DNA from: Hygrocybe punicea
Taxonomy: Eukaryota > Basidiomycota > Agaricomycetes > Agaricales > Hygrophoraceae
Length of the DNA: 64,000 nucleotides
Assembly: GCA_963556145.1 (NCBI GenBank)
Contig: OY744473.1
Coordinates: 2,356,001-2,420,000, forward strand
Direction of reading: 5' to 3'
Notes under the pieces: generated by a model
Database searches by the model: none
What the model was told of the DNA's origin: nothing
Seen by the model: the letters and a program-made list of their open reading frames with translations, nothing else
Shown here: in pieces, positions 35,742-48,870 of the stretch
Position numbering within the stretch: the first letter of the stretch is position 1
Layout of the letters: each line of letters opens with the position of its first letter
Made by a program: the position numbers and the translations under genes

Positions 35742-38700
35742 GTGTTAGCTGACCTATTCATAACAACAGAAACATCTCATGGCCTTGTCCATAAGGTACA
35801 AGGCTGGGTGTTATACTATCGTCCTGATACACCCCAGGATAGGGTGTTATACTATTATCCTGACACACCCCAGGATAGGACACAAATATCTATTTATCGT
35901 CTTGCTGTGTCCCAAGACAGGGTGTTATACTATCGTCCTGAAACACCCCAGGATAGGACACAAATATTTTCTGATCATCTTGTTCATCTGTCCCAAGACT
36001 GGGTGTTATATCATTGTCCTGATACACCCCAGGATATGGTGCTTTTTTATCATCCTGTTTATGCACCGCAGAACTTGAGTGTAAAAACACAATCATCTTA
36101 TCATCTTGCTCATGTGTCCCATAACATGCTCTTGAATTATCAACCCGATGCACTCCAGGATATGGTGCTCTTTTATCATTCTGTTCATGCACTGCAGAAC
36201 CTGAGTTTAACGACACAAATATCTCCTTATCATTTTGCTCATGTGTCCCAAGACAGGCTATTCAATTATCAAGCTAATGCATGCCAGGATATAGTGTTTT
36301 TCTATCATTCTATATATAGGTCTGCACCACAGAAATTGATTTCAAGGACACAGACAATGTGTGATTATCTTGCTCATCATGTGCCCCACAGGAGAATATT
36401 AAACAATAGTGGAGATTATCATTTTTCTCATGATATCTCTCATATAACAGAAGAAACAGTACAATGTCTTCCTGACCTAGATCACCTTTGTTCAAACCAT
36501 TGGATTTTAAAGCCCAACAAAGAACTACCATTTATTATTGAATTCTATGTACGACTTCTTCTATATGTCAATGCATCCATGCATGACTCATTATTTGTGC
36601 ATGAAATACTTCCCCGGAAGTGTCAAAGAATACATCTAAAGCTGCTACAAAACATGTATGTAGCACATGACTTTGCAGTATATATGCAAAAATATCAAAC
36701 ATTAATGATATATAGTTTATTGTTTATCTTTCAAGTATTTCTGGTATATTATTCACAATATTTTATAGGTCTTAATGTCATATGTACCACTGCTTTGAAA
36801 CATGAATCTGCATCAGATAATAAATATTGCTCTAATGATAATACCAAGGAGAACGATACAAATATGCATAATATTGTTGGTGGTGGATCAAAGTTGTTCA
36901 TATTTAATGAGCTGTCTCCTTATTTATCAAATTCCATAAGATATCCTACTCATGTGAAATTCAAATTCAGAGAATATATAAAACAATCAGATACAAGAAC
37001 TGATACATTAAATACATTAACATGTTTTGTGCCATGGGATGTGTTATTACCACAATTAACAACAGATCAACTAAAGTCCATTGCAGCAGCTCATAATATT
37101 GTCACATATGCTAGATCTCATAAGGCAGATATTCAAACTTCAATCAAGAGCCATATATGTGCAAGTTGTGCTCAATATCTACCTGTATTTGATGTCATAG
37201 ATATTGAAGTTTTAAATAAGGAATCAAAGGCATCTAATGCAAGAGCAGTGAAACGATATCAAAGCCAAAATATAGAATACAAAGTAAAAAATATGCAATC
37301 AGTAACAAGATATCAACAAACAAAAGGTGTAGAATACAAAGTAAACAACTCACATTCTGTGACAAAATACCAACAAAAAAAAGGTGTAGAATATAAATTA
37401 AATCATGCAAAGTCAGAACAGAAATACAAAAATAAACACAAAAACATATTTCCACCCCCACCTCTCACAGCTGCTCTACAACATACAATTATAGCTAACG
37501 CATGTCAAGATATGTCACCTGATCAGATATCAGAATCAGGATGTGCGATATGTGGTCAATTGACTTCAATTAAAGATTTATTAAAGCTCTCTAATGTCAA
37601 CGCAGACTTGAAGATATTAAGAAACCCAGATGTGACACAAGCAGAGCGGTTGACTGCTGAAGATCCCATCAAAGGCTTGGATGGCCCTGTCTTAATTAAA
37701 CAGCTGCACAATATATGCATAAGTTGCCATAAATCTTTGACAAAAAACAAAGTCCCATTGTTGTCATTAGCAAATGGAAAATGGTTAGGAGATGTTCCAG
37801 TACAGTTGATGGATTTATCATTTGCAGAACAGTTGCTGGTTGCAAGAGTACGACACAATCGTTGCATTGTAAGAGTGTCTTCAGGGATGCATAAAATGAG
37901 AGCAAATGCAATCACTTTTGCTAATCCTATTCCTAAAGTGTATGATATTCTACCTCCACCCATTGAAGACTTGGATGAAGTTCTGGCATTTATTTATACA
38001 GGGCCATGTAAGCCCACTAAATCAGACTTTGAGAGAACACCTCTTCTTGTAAGAAGAAACAAGGTTAAAGCGGCATTGGAATGGTTGAAGTTGAATCATT
38101 GTAATTATTACGATCTGGAGATATCACAAAGAAATCTTGATCAGTATCCAGAAAATGGTCCTCCAGTTGTTGTAGATTATCATCAATCTTTTACAAATAA
38201 AAATCCAGAGTCAACAGCTGTTAATGACATTGAAGAGGAAGATGGTGTTGAATCAGGAAAATGTCCATTTGTTGTTCATGGTTTGACAGGTGAAGAATAT
38301 TCCAACAAAAGTGCCAAAGCTCTCAAGGCCATTGCATTAAAGCATTTGACTTCAAATGAAAAAGTTCTAGCCATAGGTCATGCAGCTCATCCTGAATCTA
38401 TTTATGGCAATCCATAGTTATTTCCTCAAATGATGCCCTGGTTGTTTCCATATGGACTTGGTGGAATTGGCAATGCCTATCAGCAGGGAGAATTATCAGA
38501 TATTAGACACAAAAGACATTTGCTTATGTATCATGACAAAAGATTTCAAAAAGATCCATATTTTCCATTGATTGCATTCAATCACGAACAGATAAAACAA
38601 TGCACTACAGCAGGATATTTATTAGCGGAAAAGTCAAAATTCCAGGAGATTTCTAATAGGTTGTTAGATGTCAACATTCATACACTAGCAGACATTTCTA

Positions 38701-41700
38701 AAAGAATGGAAAATGGTGATAAAGTAATACCAGAAACAGATGAGGAAAAATTGTGTTTTAAACTCATTAATGATATTGATCATGTTGGAGGTGGTGTAAA
38801 AGGATCTGTCACCAGCAAAAAATATATGCGCAATGAAATTTGGTCTTTGATTTCATTTGTTGGTGCACCCTCTTGGTTTATTACATTTGCTCCTGCCGAC
38901 AACAAACATCCAATCTCATTATATTTTGCAGACACCAAAGAAACATTTAATCCTGTTCTAAGGGATTATAATGAAAGATATCGATTAATTGCCCACAATC
39001 CAGTAGCTGGTGCAAGATTTTTTCATTTTATGACACAGTTATTCATTAAGCATGTACTTGGTGTTGGAGAAAATCATCCAGGAATCTATGGCAATACAGA
39101 AGCATATTATGGAACAGTTGAACAACAAGGACGGTTGACATTGCATATGCATATGCTCTTGTGGCTTAAAGGAGTATTATCACCGCAACAAATCAGAGAC
39201 AGAATTATGGATCCAAATTCTGATTTTCAACAAAGATTGGTGGAGTATCTTGAGAGTGTGCATATTGGAGAGTTTGTTACTGGATCCATGGCTGATGTAA
39301 AAGCCAACATTGAAGAAAACAGTCAATCTAAGGATTATCAGGATCCTACTCAGACATTACCGGATGCACCTCCACCAATGTGCAATAAGTCAAATCATGT
39401 TTGTAATGAACATTGTTCTAACAAGTCACAACTTAATTTGTGGTGGGATAAATTTTCAAGTATAGTTGATGACTTGATTATGCGTTCTAATATACATAAT
39501 TGTGGTAGAAATCAGTCAAGTAGCGAGAAGGCCAACAAAAAAGATAGACCGACGTGTATGAACAAGCATGGCAAATGCAAAGCCAGATTTCCAAGACAAA
39601 CCTTTGAACAGACTCAAATTGATCCTAAATCAGGAGCTTTGAACATGAAAAAAGGTGAAGCTTGGATCAACACATTGACACCATGCATAACATATCTTCT
39701 TCGGTGCAACTCAGATGTGACAAGCCTCCTCTCAGGTACTGCTATCAAGGCTATAGTGGCATATGTCACTGATTATGTTACAAAACCTGGTCTGAAAACA
39801 TACACTATCTTTGACTCTATTCGGAGTGTTTTTACTAAAAATTCTGAAATGCTGGGAGGATCTATGAAACAAAAAGACAAAGCTAGACGTTTGATAACAC
39901 AGATAATTAATTCATTGACATCAAAGATGGAAATAGGTGGTCCAATGGCATCTTTGTATCTGCTAGGTAATCCAGATCACTATACAAGCCACAAGTTTGT
40001 AACAGTGTATTGGAAAAGTTATGTGAGAGAAACAATGAAGGTGTTCAAATCTGACCAGGATACTGTTGAAAACAGTGAGACAGACAAGGTTCTCTTGCAA
40101 AAAAACCAAAATCAATATGTTGGCTTTACAGCAGTCCATGATTACATGTATAGACCAAATACCTATAATGTTACATGCCTATATGAATGGATACAAATGG
40201 CAAGACGAGTAAAAATACCTACTCCAAAACAGAAAAATCATAATTCTCAAAACAGTGATGATGAACTGGACTTGATTGATTCAAATGCAAAAAATCAACA
40301 ATATGAAGCAACAGCTGGATGTAATCTCAGGTCACTAGGTGATATTGATGATGATGAGCTCAATTTGGGAAATAATGAGAATAGAGTTGACAGTTGCAAT
40401 GAAAATAGTGATTACAGTGGTAGTTATGATAGCAACACTGATTCAAGTGGGTCTATTACTGCTGATGAAGATGGAAATGACATTTCTAAAGAGGACAGTG
40501 ATAATGCCTGCAATATTAATGCAAATTCAGATTCAATTGGTTCTGATGGCACAGACAATAAACAGGCTCATAAATATTTTTTGTCAGCTCATCCATTACA
40601 TGAAACACACTGGATAGAATATCATTCATCATATAAAAAAGTTGTGCCTAACTTTGTAGGTGGTTCACTTCCAAGAAGAGATCGAGGAGATAGAGAATAT
40701 TACTGTGCCACCATGCTTACTTTATTCAAGCCCTGGAGAACAGGCCAAGATCTTAAGAATAACAATGAGTCGTGGGATGAGGCATTCACAGACTATAAAT
40801 TTACATCACGACAAAGCCAAATAATGGATCATTTTAATATTAGATATGAATGCAATGATGCTCGAGATGATTATTCAGCTCAGCTCAAAAAGGGTGATGC
40901 TACAGCTGGTATATTTCATTCTTGGATGACATCAGAAGAAATGGATATGATGGATGATATCAATGAGAATGGTCATGGTGATGATTTTGGTGATAATGAA
41001 GGAATTGATAATGAGGATTATGGATTAAATAAATACTCGACCCTTGGATCAAAAGGAAGACTAATCAATGCACAAATGAATGCCACTGAAGATAGTGTCA
41101 GAAATGCTGGTTGGCTGGATTTCAGTCCTGATGGCATCAATACAATTGATACTTCTCCACTTAAGCCTGAAATCATACAGCCTGGTGGTAAATGGAAAAC
41201 AGCTGTTCAAGATAAAAGACAAGAAATCATTGCTGATAGAAATGCACGTGTCGCTAATGCTGAACACACCAGAAAAACTCATGCATCTGAAAATGACGTT
41301 AAAGTTGTTGACCAATCATATTTGAAACATGATTTCCAAGCAAAGATGCAAGTTGTTCAGGAATTGATAGATGGCACAGTTACTTTTTTCAAATTAAATA
41401 CTGAACAACAAAGAGCATTTAGAATTGTTGCTAATCACACTGCGACTTTAAATTCAGATCAGCTAAAAATGTATCTAGGTGGCATGGGTGGAACTGGCAA
41501 AAGTCAAGTAATCAAAGCACTCAAGCATTTGTTTGAACATAGACATGAATTACATCGTCTTGTTATACTGGGTCTAACTGGAACATCTGCAGCATTACTG
41601 GGTGGCTCAACTTACCACTCATTCCTAGGCATTCGCATGAATAATGATACCAGTAATCAAAGTGTAGCAATTGCTCAAGTGAGAGCAAGGCTAGAGGGAA

Positions 41701-44117
41701 TTGATTATATTTTCATAGATGAAGTATCTATGTTGGCATGCCATGAATTATACAAAATCAGCTCACAACTTGCCAAAGCTCTGAATGTATTTGATGTGCC
41801 ATTTGGAGGCATTAATATTATTTTTGCGGGAGATTTTGCACAACTGCCACCTGTTGGAGGTGCATCTTTGTATAGTGGTTCAGTAGGAACACAAATAGAT
41901 TCTGGCCTGAAGCCACATTATCAAGAAGCAGCTATTGGCAAAGCACTCTGGCATCAGATCACAACAGTTGTCATTTTGAGAGAAAATATGCGTCAAAAGA
42001 CACAAACACCTGATGATGCATCATTGCGATCAGCTTTAGTAAACATGCGATATGGTGCATGCACTCCTGAAGACATCAGATTTCTAAGAAAGAGAATTGC
42101 TGGCAAACGCTCAGATCAGCCAAATGTTGCTGCAAAAAATTTCAGAAATGTTGCTATCATCTGTGGGGTGCACTCTCAAAAAGACAGAATCAATCAGCTT
42201 GGATGTGAGCGTTTTGCAGAGGATACAAATCAAAAGTTGACCCACTTCTACTCTATGGACAAATGGGGCAAAGAAAGTGATCCAGCTAATAAAACCAAAT
42301 GGGGGAAATCCAAAGTGGCATCAAAGACAATTCACAAATCAAATCAGATTAATTTTGATGAACAACTTGAGATTTGGAAACTCAACCATGGAGCAACTGA
42401 ACACTTTCCTGGAAAGCTCCCATTGTGTCTTGGCATGCCTGTGATGATCCAAAACAATGATGCAACTGAATTATGCATCACCAAAGGCCAGGAAGGCATT
42501 GTTGTTGGCTGGCAATCAATCAAAGGCCCTCATGATAAACGTGTTCTCGACACACTCTTTGTGAAATTGGATAATCCACCTCAATTGGTTCAAATACCTG
42601 GTCTACCAGATAATGTTGTTCCTATTGTGAAGAGCACAAAAACAATTCACTGTCTATTTCCAAGTGACCTAAAAGAATCTGTTGAAAGACAACAAGTATG
42701 GGTGCTGCCCAACTTTGCTATGACAGCTCATGCATCTCAGGGAAAAACCCGCCCTTACAATGTTGTACATTTAAACAGCTGTTTTTCACACATGTCATAT
42801 TACACAGCTCTGTCTAGAAGTGCAAGTGCAGCAGGCACCATCATTATCCAAGGTTTTGACCCTAATGTTATTACAAGAGGTTGCAGTGGCTATCTCAGAC
42901 AAGAATTCAGAGAACAAGAAATATTAGATGATATCACAAGGCTTAGATATGAAGGACAACTACCTGATCACTTAACTGGGCAACTCCGCAATACATTGAT
43001 TCGTCAATATCAATTATGGAAAGGCACTGATTATGTTCCTGCCAAAGTAGATGCAGCATTAAGATGGTCTGCCAGAGATCCACTACCTATGCTTCCTGTG
43101 GTTGTTGACAGTTCATGGCAACTCATTGGAAAATCTACTGATGGAAAAGGTAAGAAAAATTTACTTCAACAGGCCAGTCTTGGTTTTGTGGCTGCAAAAG
43201 GAAGCTCACCAGTAAAGCAAAATTTGAAACGTACTTATGATGAACATGATGAGACACCACTTTTGAGTAGGAAAAAGAGAATAATAACTCATGAAGGCAG
43301 TTGCACTATTCTTACTCCTCGTGGCATACATTGGGATGAAAACAACTGGAGTTGTGCATATGATTCACTCTTTGTTATTTTGTACAATATATGGGCAGAA
43401 CATCCTGCAAGTTGGACAACAAGATTTCAGTCAATTGGAAACATTTATCTGTCAACACTTGTACATGGGTTTAACATGATGGCATCACAATTAAGCTTTG
43501 AAAATGTAAGAAATGCAGTGAGAATGAAACTCCATGCCAAGAATCCAGAACAATTTCCCATGGGTGCTACTGGCATCAGTGTTGCTACACTATGTATGGA
43601 AATGCTGAAACCACGAGATTGTATTGCATCTTCACAGCTCATTTGTTCTCACTGTGATTATGAAGGTCCAGAAAAAGATGACAATCTTACCTATGTATTG
43701 CATGCTGATTCATCTGTTTCTGGCTCAACATCTGATTGGGTGCAAACCATTGCATATCATGTTAGAAATAAATGTCCACAATGTAATGTTTCAATGATGC
43801 GTACCATATACTATACAAAAACACCTGATTTGCTGGTATTAGAATATCCCAACATAAACATGATTACCAGCCATCAAATAACTGTAAATGTAAATGAAAA
43901 GTCCATAAATTTGCATCTAAGAGGTATTGTATATGCTGGAGGATATCACTTTACATCTCGATTCATATCAGAAGATGGAAAAATTTGGTATCATGATGGA
44001 ATGACAATGGGAGCAACATGTAAGCGAGATGGCCACATTGGTATGATGTTGGATGATGATTTTAAAAGATATGAAAATAAAATTCTTGTGCTAGCAGTTT
44101 ATGCACGAAAGCAGTAA
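35742..44117 (+). pseudogene. Helitron Rep-helicase-protease polyprotein with one nonsense codon
   Basis: One frame of about 2790 codons, open except for TAG at 38415-38417 in the NPQLFPQMMPW motif (Gln in other copies). In order: PQDR-type tandem repeats; zinc-binding stretches (CAICG, CISCHK); the Helitron-like N domain (MPWLFPYGLGG); the HUH motif LTLHMHMLLWLKG (His about residue 239, numbered from 38430); and the two Rep tyrosines in AYVTDYVTK (about 445 and 449). An Asp/Ser/Asn-rich spacer is followed by Pif1 helicase with Walker A GGMGGTGKS (about 1020), Walker B FIDEVSML, GDFAQLPPV and TAHASQGKTRPYN..YTALSRS. The end has NNWSCAYDSL (Cys about 1642), paired CxxC and YHFTSRF..WYHDGM (His about 1840), suggesting a papain-like, USP-type protease. 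Rep nicks and joins single-stranded DNA and the helicase unwinds it during rolling-circle transposition. The start codon is uncertain. Confidence 0.88.
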
Positions 44118-44669
44118 TTTAATATCATTGAGGACTATTGGGTGGGAAAGTGGGACATTCAAAATTTTCACCAGCTGAAATTCATATTGGACATCAAAAT
44201 TGGAGGAAATCTTCTGGGTGGGAAAGTGGGCCATTAAATATAGGAATGTTATAAATCGATTACATGATGTCAAACACTTAAGTTCTTATTGTTACTTATT
44301 GCCTGAGCACTGATAAGTAAGGGTAACAGTGGTAGTAGTAAATGCCAGGATAAACTGTTGTATAACTAGTAATATACAAGTATGGCAGGAACAAGTGTAA
44401 ATAATATTGTCGAAGAGATTGGTAGTCTCTTGATCAAAGGCCCCAACTGCAGATAAATAGTACATTGTCACTAACAGAACAGGATAACATAGAATGTATG
44501 ATTCCAAATTCCAACAATGTTCATATATACTACGATTATTCTTGTTATACATTACACAAACAAATTAGTGCAGCTTATGTAGAATATATTAATAATGTAC
44601 ATTAAATGATTGAATAGAACCCAGAAGAACTCGTTCATGCCACGCTTGCGATGGCCCACTTCCCCAAGT
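35742..44669 (+). mobile_element. Nearly intact Helitron (copy 1)
   Basis: Contains one long frame (35742-44117) followed by a 550 bp 3' region. That region ends with the inverted terminal motif AAGAACTCGT (44627-44636) and a tail finishing ..CCACTTCCCCAAGT at 44669. The same tail, reverse complemented, starts the fragment at 15391. Its N-terminal 2 kb is almost identical to 9911-12120. Terminal structure is asymmetric and no CTRR end is present. Confidence 0.85.
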
Positions 44670-45045
44670 GCACATGGTGCTACCAAACCACATGAGGACC
44701 AGTCAGGGGGGACCCAATGGACCACAAATATGCCCCCAGAAATGGTCCGATGCTTCCCCTTGAGTCGTACTGACCCTCTCCTCCTCATGCCCCCATACAC
44801 CAGATCTCCACCCCAGGCAGTTGGACGGCCAAACCACACACGGAGTAGTCAGGAGGGACCTAATGGAGTGTTCTGATCACCCCAAAAGTGGTACGATGTT
44901 TCCCCTTTTGCCATACTGACCCCCTCCTCCTCATGCCCCCCCATACACCAGACCTCTACCCCCCGAAGTCAGACCACCACAACACTTGAGGAGCAGTTGG
45001 AGGGGACCCAATGGACTGTAAGTACACCCTCACCCTTTGAGGACT
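44670..45045 (+). repeat. GC-rich satellite A, second array
   Basis: About 2.5 units of the family seen at 12455-13375 (GGACCCAATGGACC, GGTCCGATG, CACCAGATCTCCACCCC). It fills the gap between the terminus of Helitron copy 1 and the last codon of Helitron copy 2. Confidence 0.85.
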
Positions 45046-45053
45046 TGATGTGC

Positions 45054-48000
45054 TCAGAGACTCTGGGCATAAATAGCTAGTACCAGATTTCTATTTTTGC
45101 AGTGTCTGATATCATGGTCTGACAGTTGTGTAAGAACAGTGTCTCTGGAACATGAGTTGCCTGTAATCATTCCATCATGATACCATACTTGTTTATGTGC
45201 AGTAATAATACGGGATGTGAAATGATATTGACCATGATATATAATTCCTCTAAGTTCTAATGTCTTTGTATCAGTCTCTGAAACAAATTCTAATCTGTGA
45301 CTGGTTTCTATGTTTTTGAATGGATACTCTAGAACAAGAATGCTTGGTGCTTCATTATAAAATACAAGTTGATTCATGTTGCTGTTGCAATGAGGACATC
45401 TTCTATTGGTTTTCTGTGACAAGGTATCAATCCACTTCATTGTAGACTGTTTAATTGTGTCATCAGCATGTAACACATAGCCTAGTCTGTCATCAATGGG
45501 TTCTTCTGCAAAGTCACATTGAGAACATTCATGCTGAGAAAAGGCTACAATGTCATTGACTTTAAACAACTCCATAGCCAGATTTGCAACACTGATGCCC
45601 ATTGTTCCTCTGGGAAAGTCTATAGGATTCATGTTATGCAGTGTAGTTCTAAGGTGATCTCTAAGCTGTTCAAATGCCACATTTTTGTGCAACACCTGTG
45701 GAAAACCATGAGACAATGTGCGCAAGTGATCATTCATGCTTCTGAATACTGTGGACCATTCTACATGATTGTCTTTCCACAGATGGAATATAATCACCAA
45801 CAATGAGTCATATGCACAGCTGTAGTCATTTCTATCCCAGATGAGTCCAGCTGGAGAGTTAATGATCTGTTGTTTGCTTGTGGATCCTTTTTTGACATGG
45901 TCTTTGGTGATCCAAGGCCTTTTAGCTGCTGGTTCATTCTTTGTATGAAGTGAATGTTTTTGGGTTGAAGCAATAGCAACTGAGCCTTTTGCTGGAACAA
46001 ATGAAGCTGCAACCACAGCTGTTGTCTGCTTGCCTTTGCCTTTTTCCACCAATTGCCATGGACTATCAGGGATTGTATGAGACAATAGTAGTGGATCAGT
46101 TGGTGACCATTTAATAGCAGTATCAGTTTTGGCTGGAACATAGTAAATTCCCTTCCACTGCTGAAAATTTCGAAGCATAACAGAGCGTGTACCAGCATCA
46201 ATGTGGTCAGGTAAGGCACCTTCATATCTCATCCTTGTAATTTCATCAAGCAATTCTAGTTCTCTAAATTCTTGTCTAAGATATCCAGAACAACCTCTAG
46301 TGATCACTTTAGTGTCAAAGCCTTGAATGATTACAGTTCCAGCAGCAGAGGCACTTCTAGACAATGAAGAATAATATGACATGTGGTTGAAGCAACTGTT
46401 TAAATGCACAACATTGAATGGACGTGTTTTTCCTTGGGCGGCATGAGCAGTCATTGCAAAGTTAGGAAGCACCCAGACCTGTTGTCTCTCAATGGATTCC
46501 CTTAGGTCACTGGGAAATACACACTGAATTGTCTTTGTGCTTTTTATAATGGGCACTACATTGTCAGGCAGTCCTGGAATCTGCACCAGCTTTGGAGGTT
46601 TGTCCAGTTCAACAAATAAAGTGTCAAGTACTCTTTTGCCTTGACTAGCTTTCATTGACTGCCATCCAACAACAAATCCTTCTTGTCCTTTTGTAATGCA
46701 GAGTTCAGTGGCATCATTATTGCGAAGCATCACAGGCATACCAAGGACATAATGAGAGTTTTCCAGCAAAGTTGTCAGTTGCAGCATGTCGCACCTTCCA
46801 TATCTCTCTTTGTGTATCAAAGTCAATGTCACTAGATTGATGTATAGCTTTTGATTTGGACTTGTTTCTCAGAATCCTTGTCTTTTCCCCACTTGTCAAT
46901 GGAATAGAAGTTGGTCAAGTTTTGGTTTTCACATCCAAGAAGATTGATTTGATCCTTTTGTGAGTGAATGCCACATATAATAGGAACATTTTCAAACTTT
47001 TTAGAGGCAATATTGGGCTGGTCTGGACGTTTGCCTGCAATTCTGGTTCTCAAAAACTGAATGTCGTGTGGAGTACATTTACCATAGCGCATGTTGACCA
47101 GGGCTGTCCTGAACAATGCATCCTCAGCTGTTTGAGTCCTCTGTCTCATGTTTTCTCTGAGAATAACCACTGTGGTCACCTGATGCCAGAGTGCTTTTCC
47201 AATGGCATTTTCCTGAGAGTGTGTTGTCAAGGCTGATGTGAGCTGAGTGCCAACTGTTCCACTATACAATGGTGCACCTCCAACTGGTGGTAATGTGCAA
47301 AGTCTCCAGCAAATATTATGTTGATTCCACCAAATGGGACGTCATGTATATTCAGAGCTTTGGCTAGTCTAGCACTGATTTTGTAGAGATCATGACAAGA
47401 CAACATTGAGACTTCATCAATGAAAATGTACTCAACTCCATCTAGTCTACCTTTGAGCTGAGCAATGCCCATTACTTCATTTCTATTTGACATGTTTGGA
47501 TTAATGCCCAGGAAGTAGTGATAAGTGGAGCCATTTTGGAGAGCTGCAGATGTACCAGTAGGACCAAGAGTAACAAATCTGTGAGACTCATGTACATTGT
47601 CAAAGAAATTAACAACTGCTTTGATGACTTGTGATTTTCCAGTGCCAGCCATTCCAGCAATATTCATTTTCAACTGGTCACTACTGGGAGATGAAGCATG
47701 ATTTGCAATAATGCTAAAAGCTCTTTTCTGCTCAGTGTTCAAGCTGAATTTTCTGACTGTGGCATCAATTAGCTGTTGTCGCTGGGCATTTTCAGCCCTG
47801 AAAGTTTGCATCAAGTATGATTGGTCCACAATCATCACATCATTGTCATTTGGATCAGTATATGTTTTGTGTGACATAGACTTTGAGTTTGCAGGAATAT
47901 GTTGATTGCGCTTATCTAGTATTTCTTGTCTCTGTTCTTGAACAAGTTGTTTCCATTGAGTACCAGGTTGATTCATTTCAACTTCAAGTGGAGCAGAATT

Positions 48001-48617
48001 TACTGTAATAGAACCATCTGGACATGGATCAAGCCAACCAATATTTCTGACAATGTTTTCAGTGGCATCCATTTGAGCTTTGATCAGTCTACTGTGTTGA
48101 CCCAGTTCAGAATATTTGTTAGTGCCATAATCTGCATTGTTTTTGTCCTGCTCATAATTGTCATCACCAAAGTCACCACCATTTTGCATGTTGTCGTCAT
48201 CTAAGTGTGAAATCATGTCTGAAGTCATAAATTGAGGACAAGTACCATCTAACACTGCTCCTTGTCTAAGCTGAGCAGAGTAGTCATCTCTGGCATCAAG
48301 GCATTCATATCTCAGATTAAAGTTGTCCATGATTTCTAATTGTCTATCAGTGAATCCATGATCAGTAAATGCTTCATCCCATGATTCTAGTTCACTTTTC
48401 AGGTCATGACCAGATCTCCATGGTTTGAACAGAGTGAGCATTGTGGTGCAATAGTATTCTCTGTCTCCTCTATCACATCTGGGCAATGAACCACCAACAA
48501 AGTTTGGAACAACATGCTGTTTCTTGGTACTGAATTCTATGCAGTGTGTTTCATATAATGGGTGATCTTCTAGGAAAAGCTTGGTATCTTCTTGGACCAG
48601 CTTAGTGCTATCAGAGT
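45054..48617 (-). pseudogene. Helitron copy 2, helicase and protease part
   Basis: Minus-strand C-terminal half of a second Helitron, about 60-70 % similar to copy 1 by eye. It runs from THCIEFS and VPNFVGGSLPR through the Pif1 helicase (MAGTGKSQV, FIDEVSMLS, GDFA) to the protease-like tail (SCAYDSLLVI, paired CxxC, YHFTSR..WYHDGM) and a stop at 45054. At least three frameshifts break it: near 47295 in the AQLPPV motif, near 46860 and near 46780. The upstream part continues beyond the copia insertion at 54307. Both protease residues are conserved, so that domain was under selection before decay. Confidence 0.85.
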
Positions 48618-48622
48618 TAGTG

Positions 48623-48849
48623 TATTGAAATAAACTGGTAGGAGGTCACTGTGAATACTAATATATTGTGTGATACAAAACTACACTACTCACCTGGTAG
48701 GAGGTCACTGTGAATACTGAGGATACACAGTGAGCTCCCCACCAGGTTTGACCGCTTTGGGACAAATAGATACAAACAATCAGCCACAATCTTCGAAATC
48801 TACTAAGTCCATACTCTCTTGTGGTAGAGTGACTCATCACAACCTAACA
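48623..48849 (-). repeat. 3' LTR of copia copy 2
   Basis: 227 bp, minus strand TGTTAGG...TTTCAATA, preceded by the purine tract AAGAGGGAGTG. Confidence 0.92.
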
Positions 48850-48870
48850 CTCCCTCTTGATCAGGCAACT

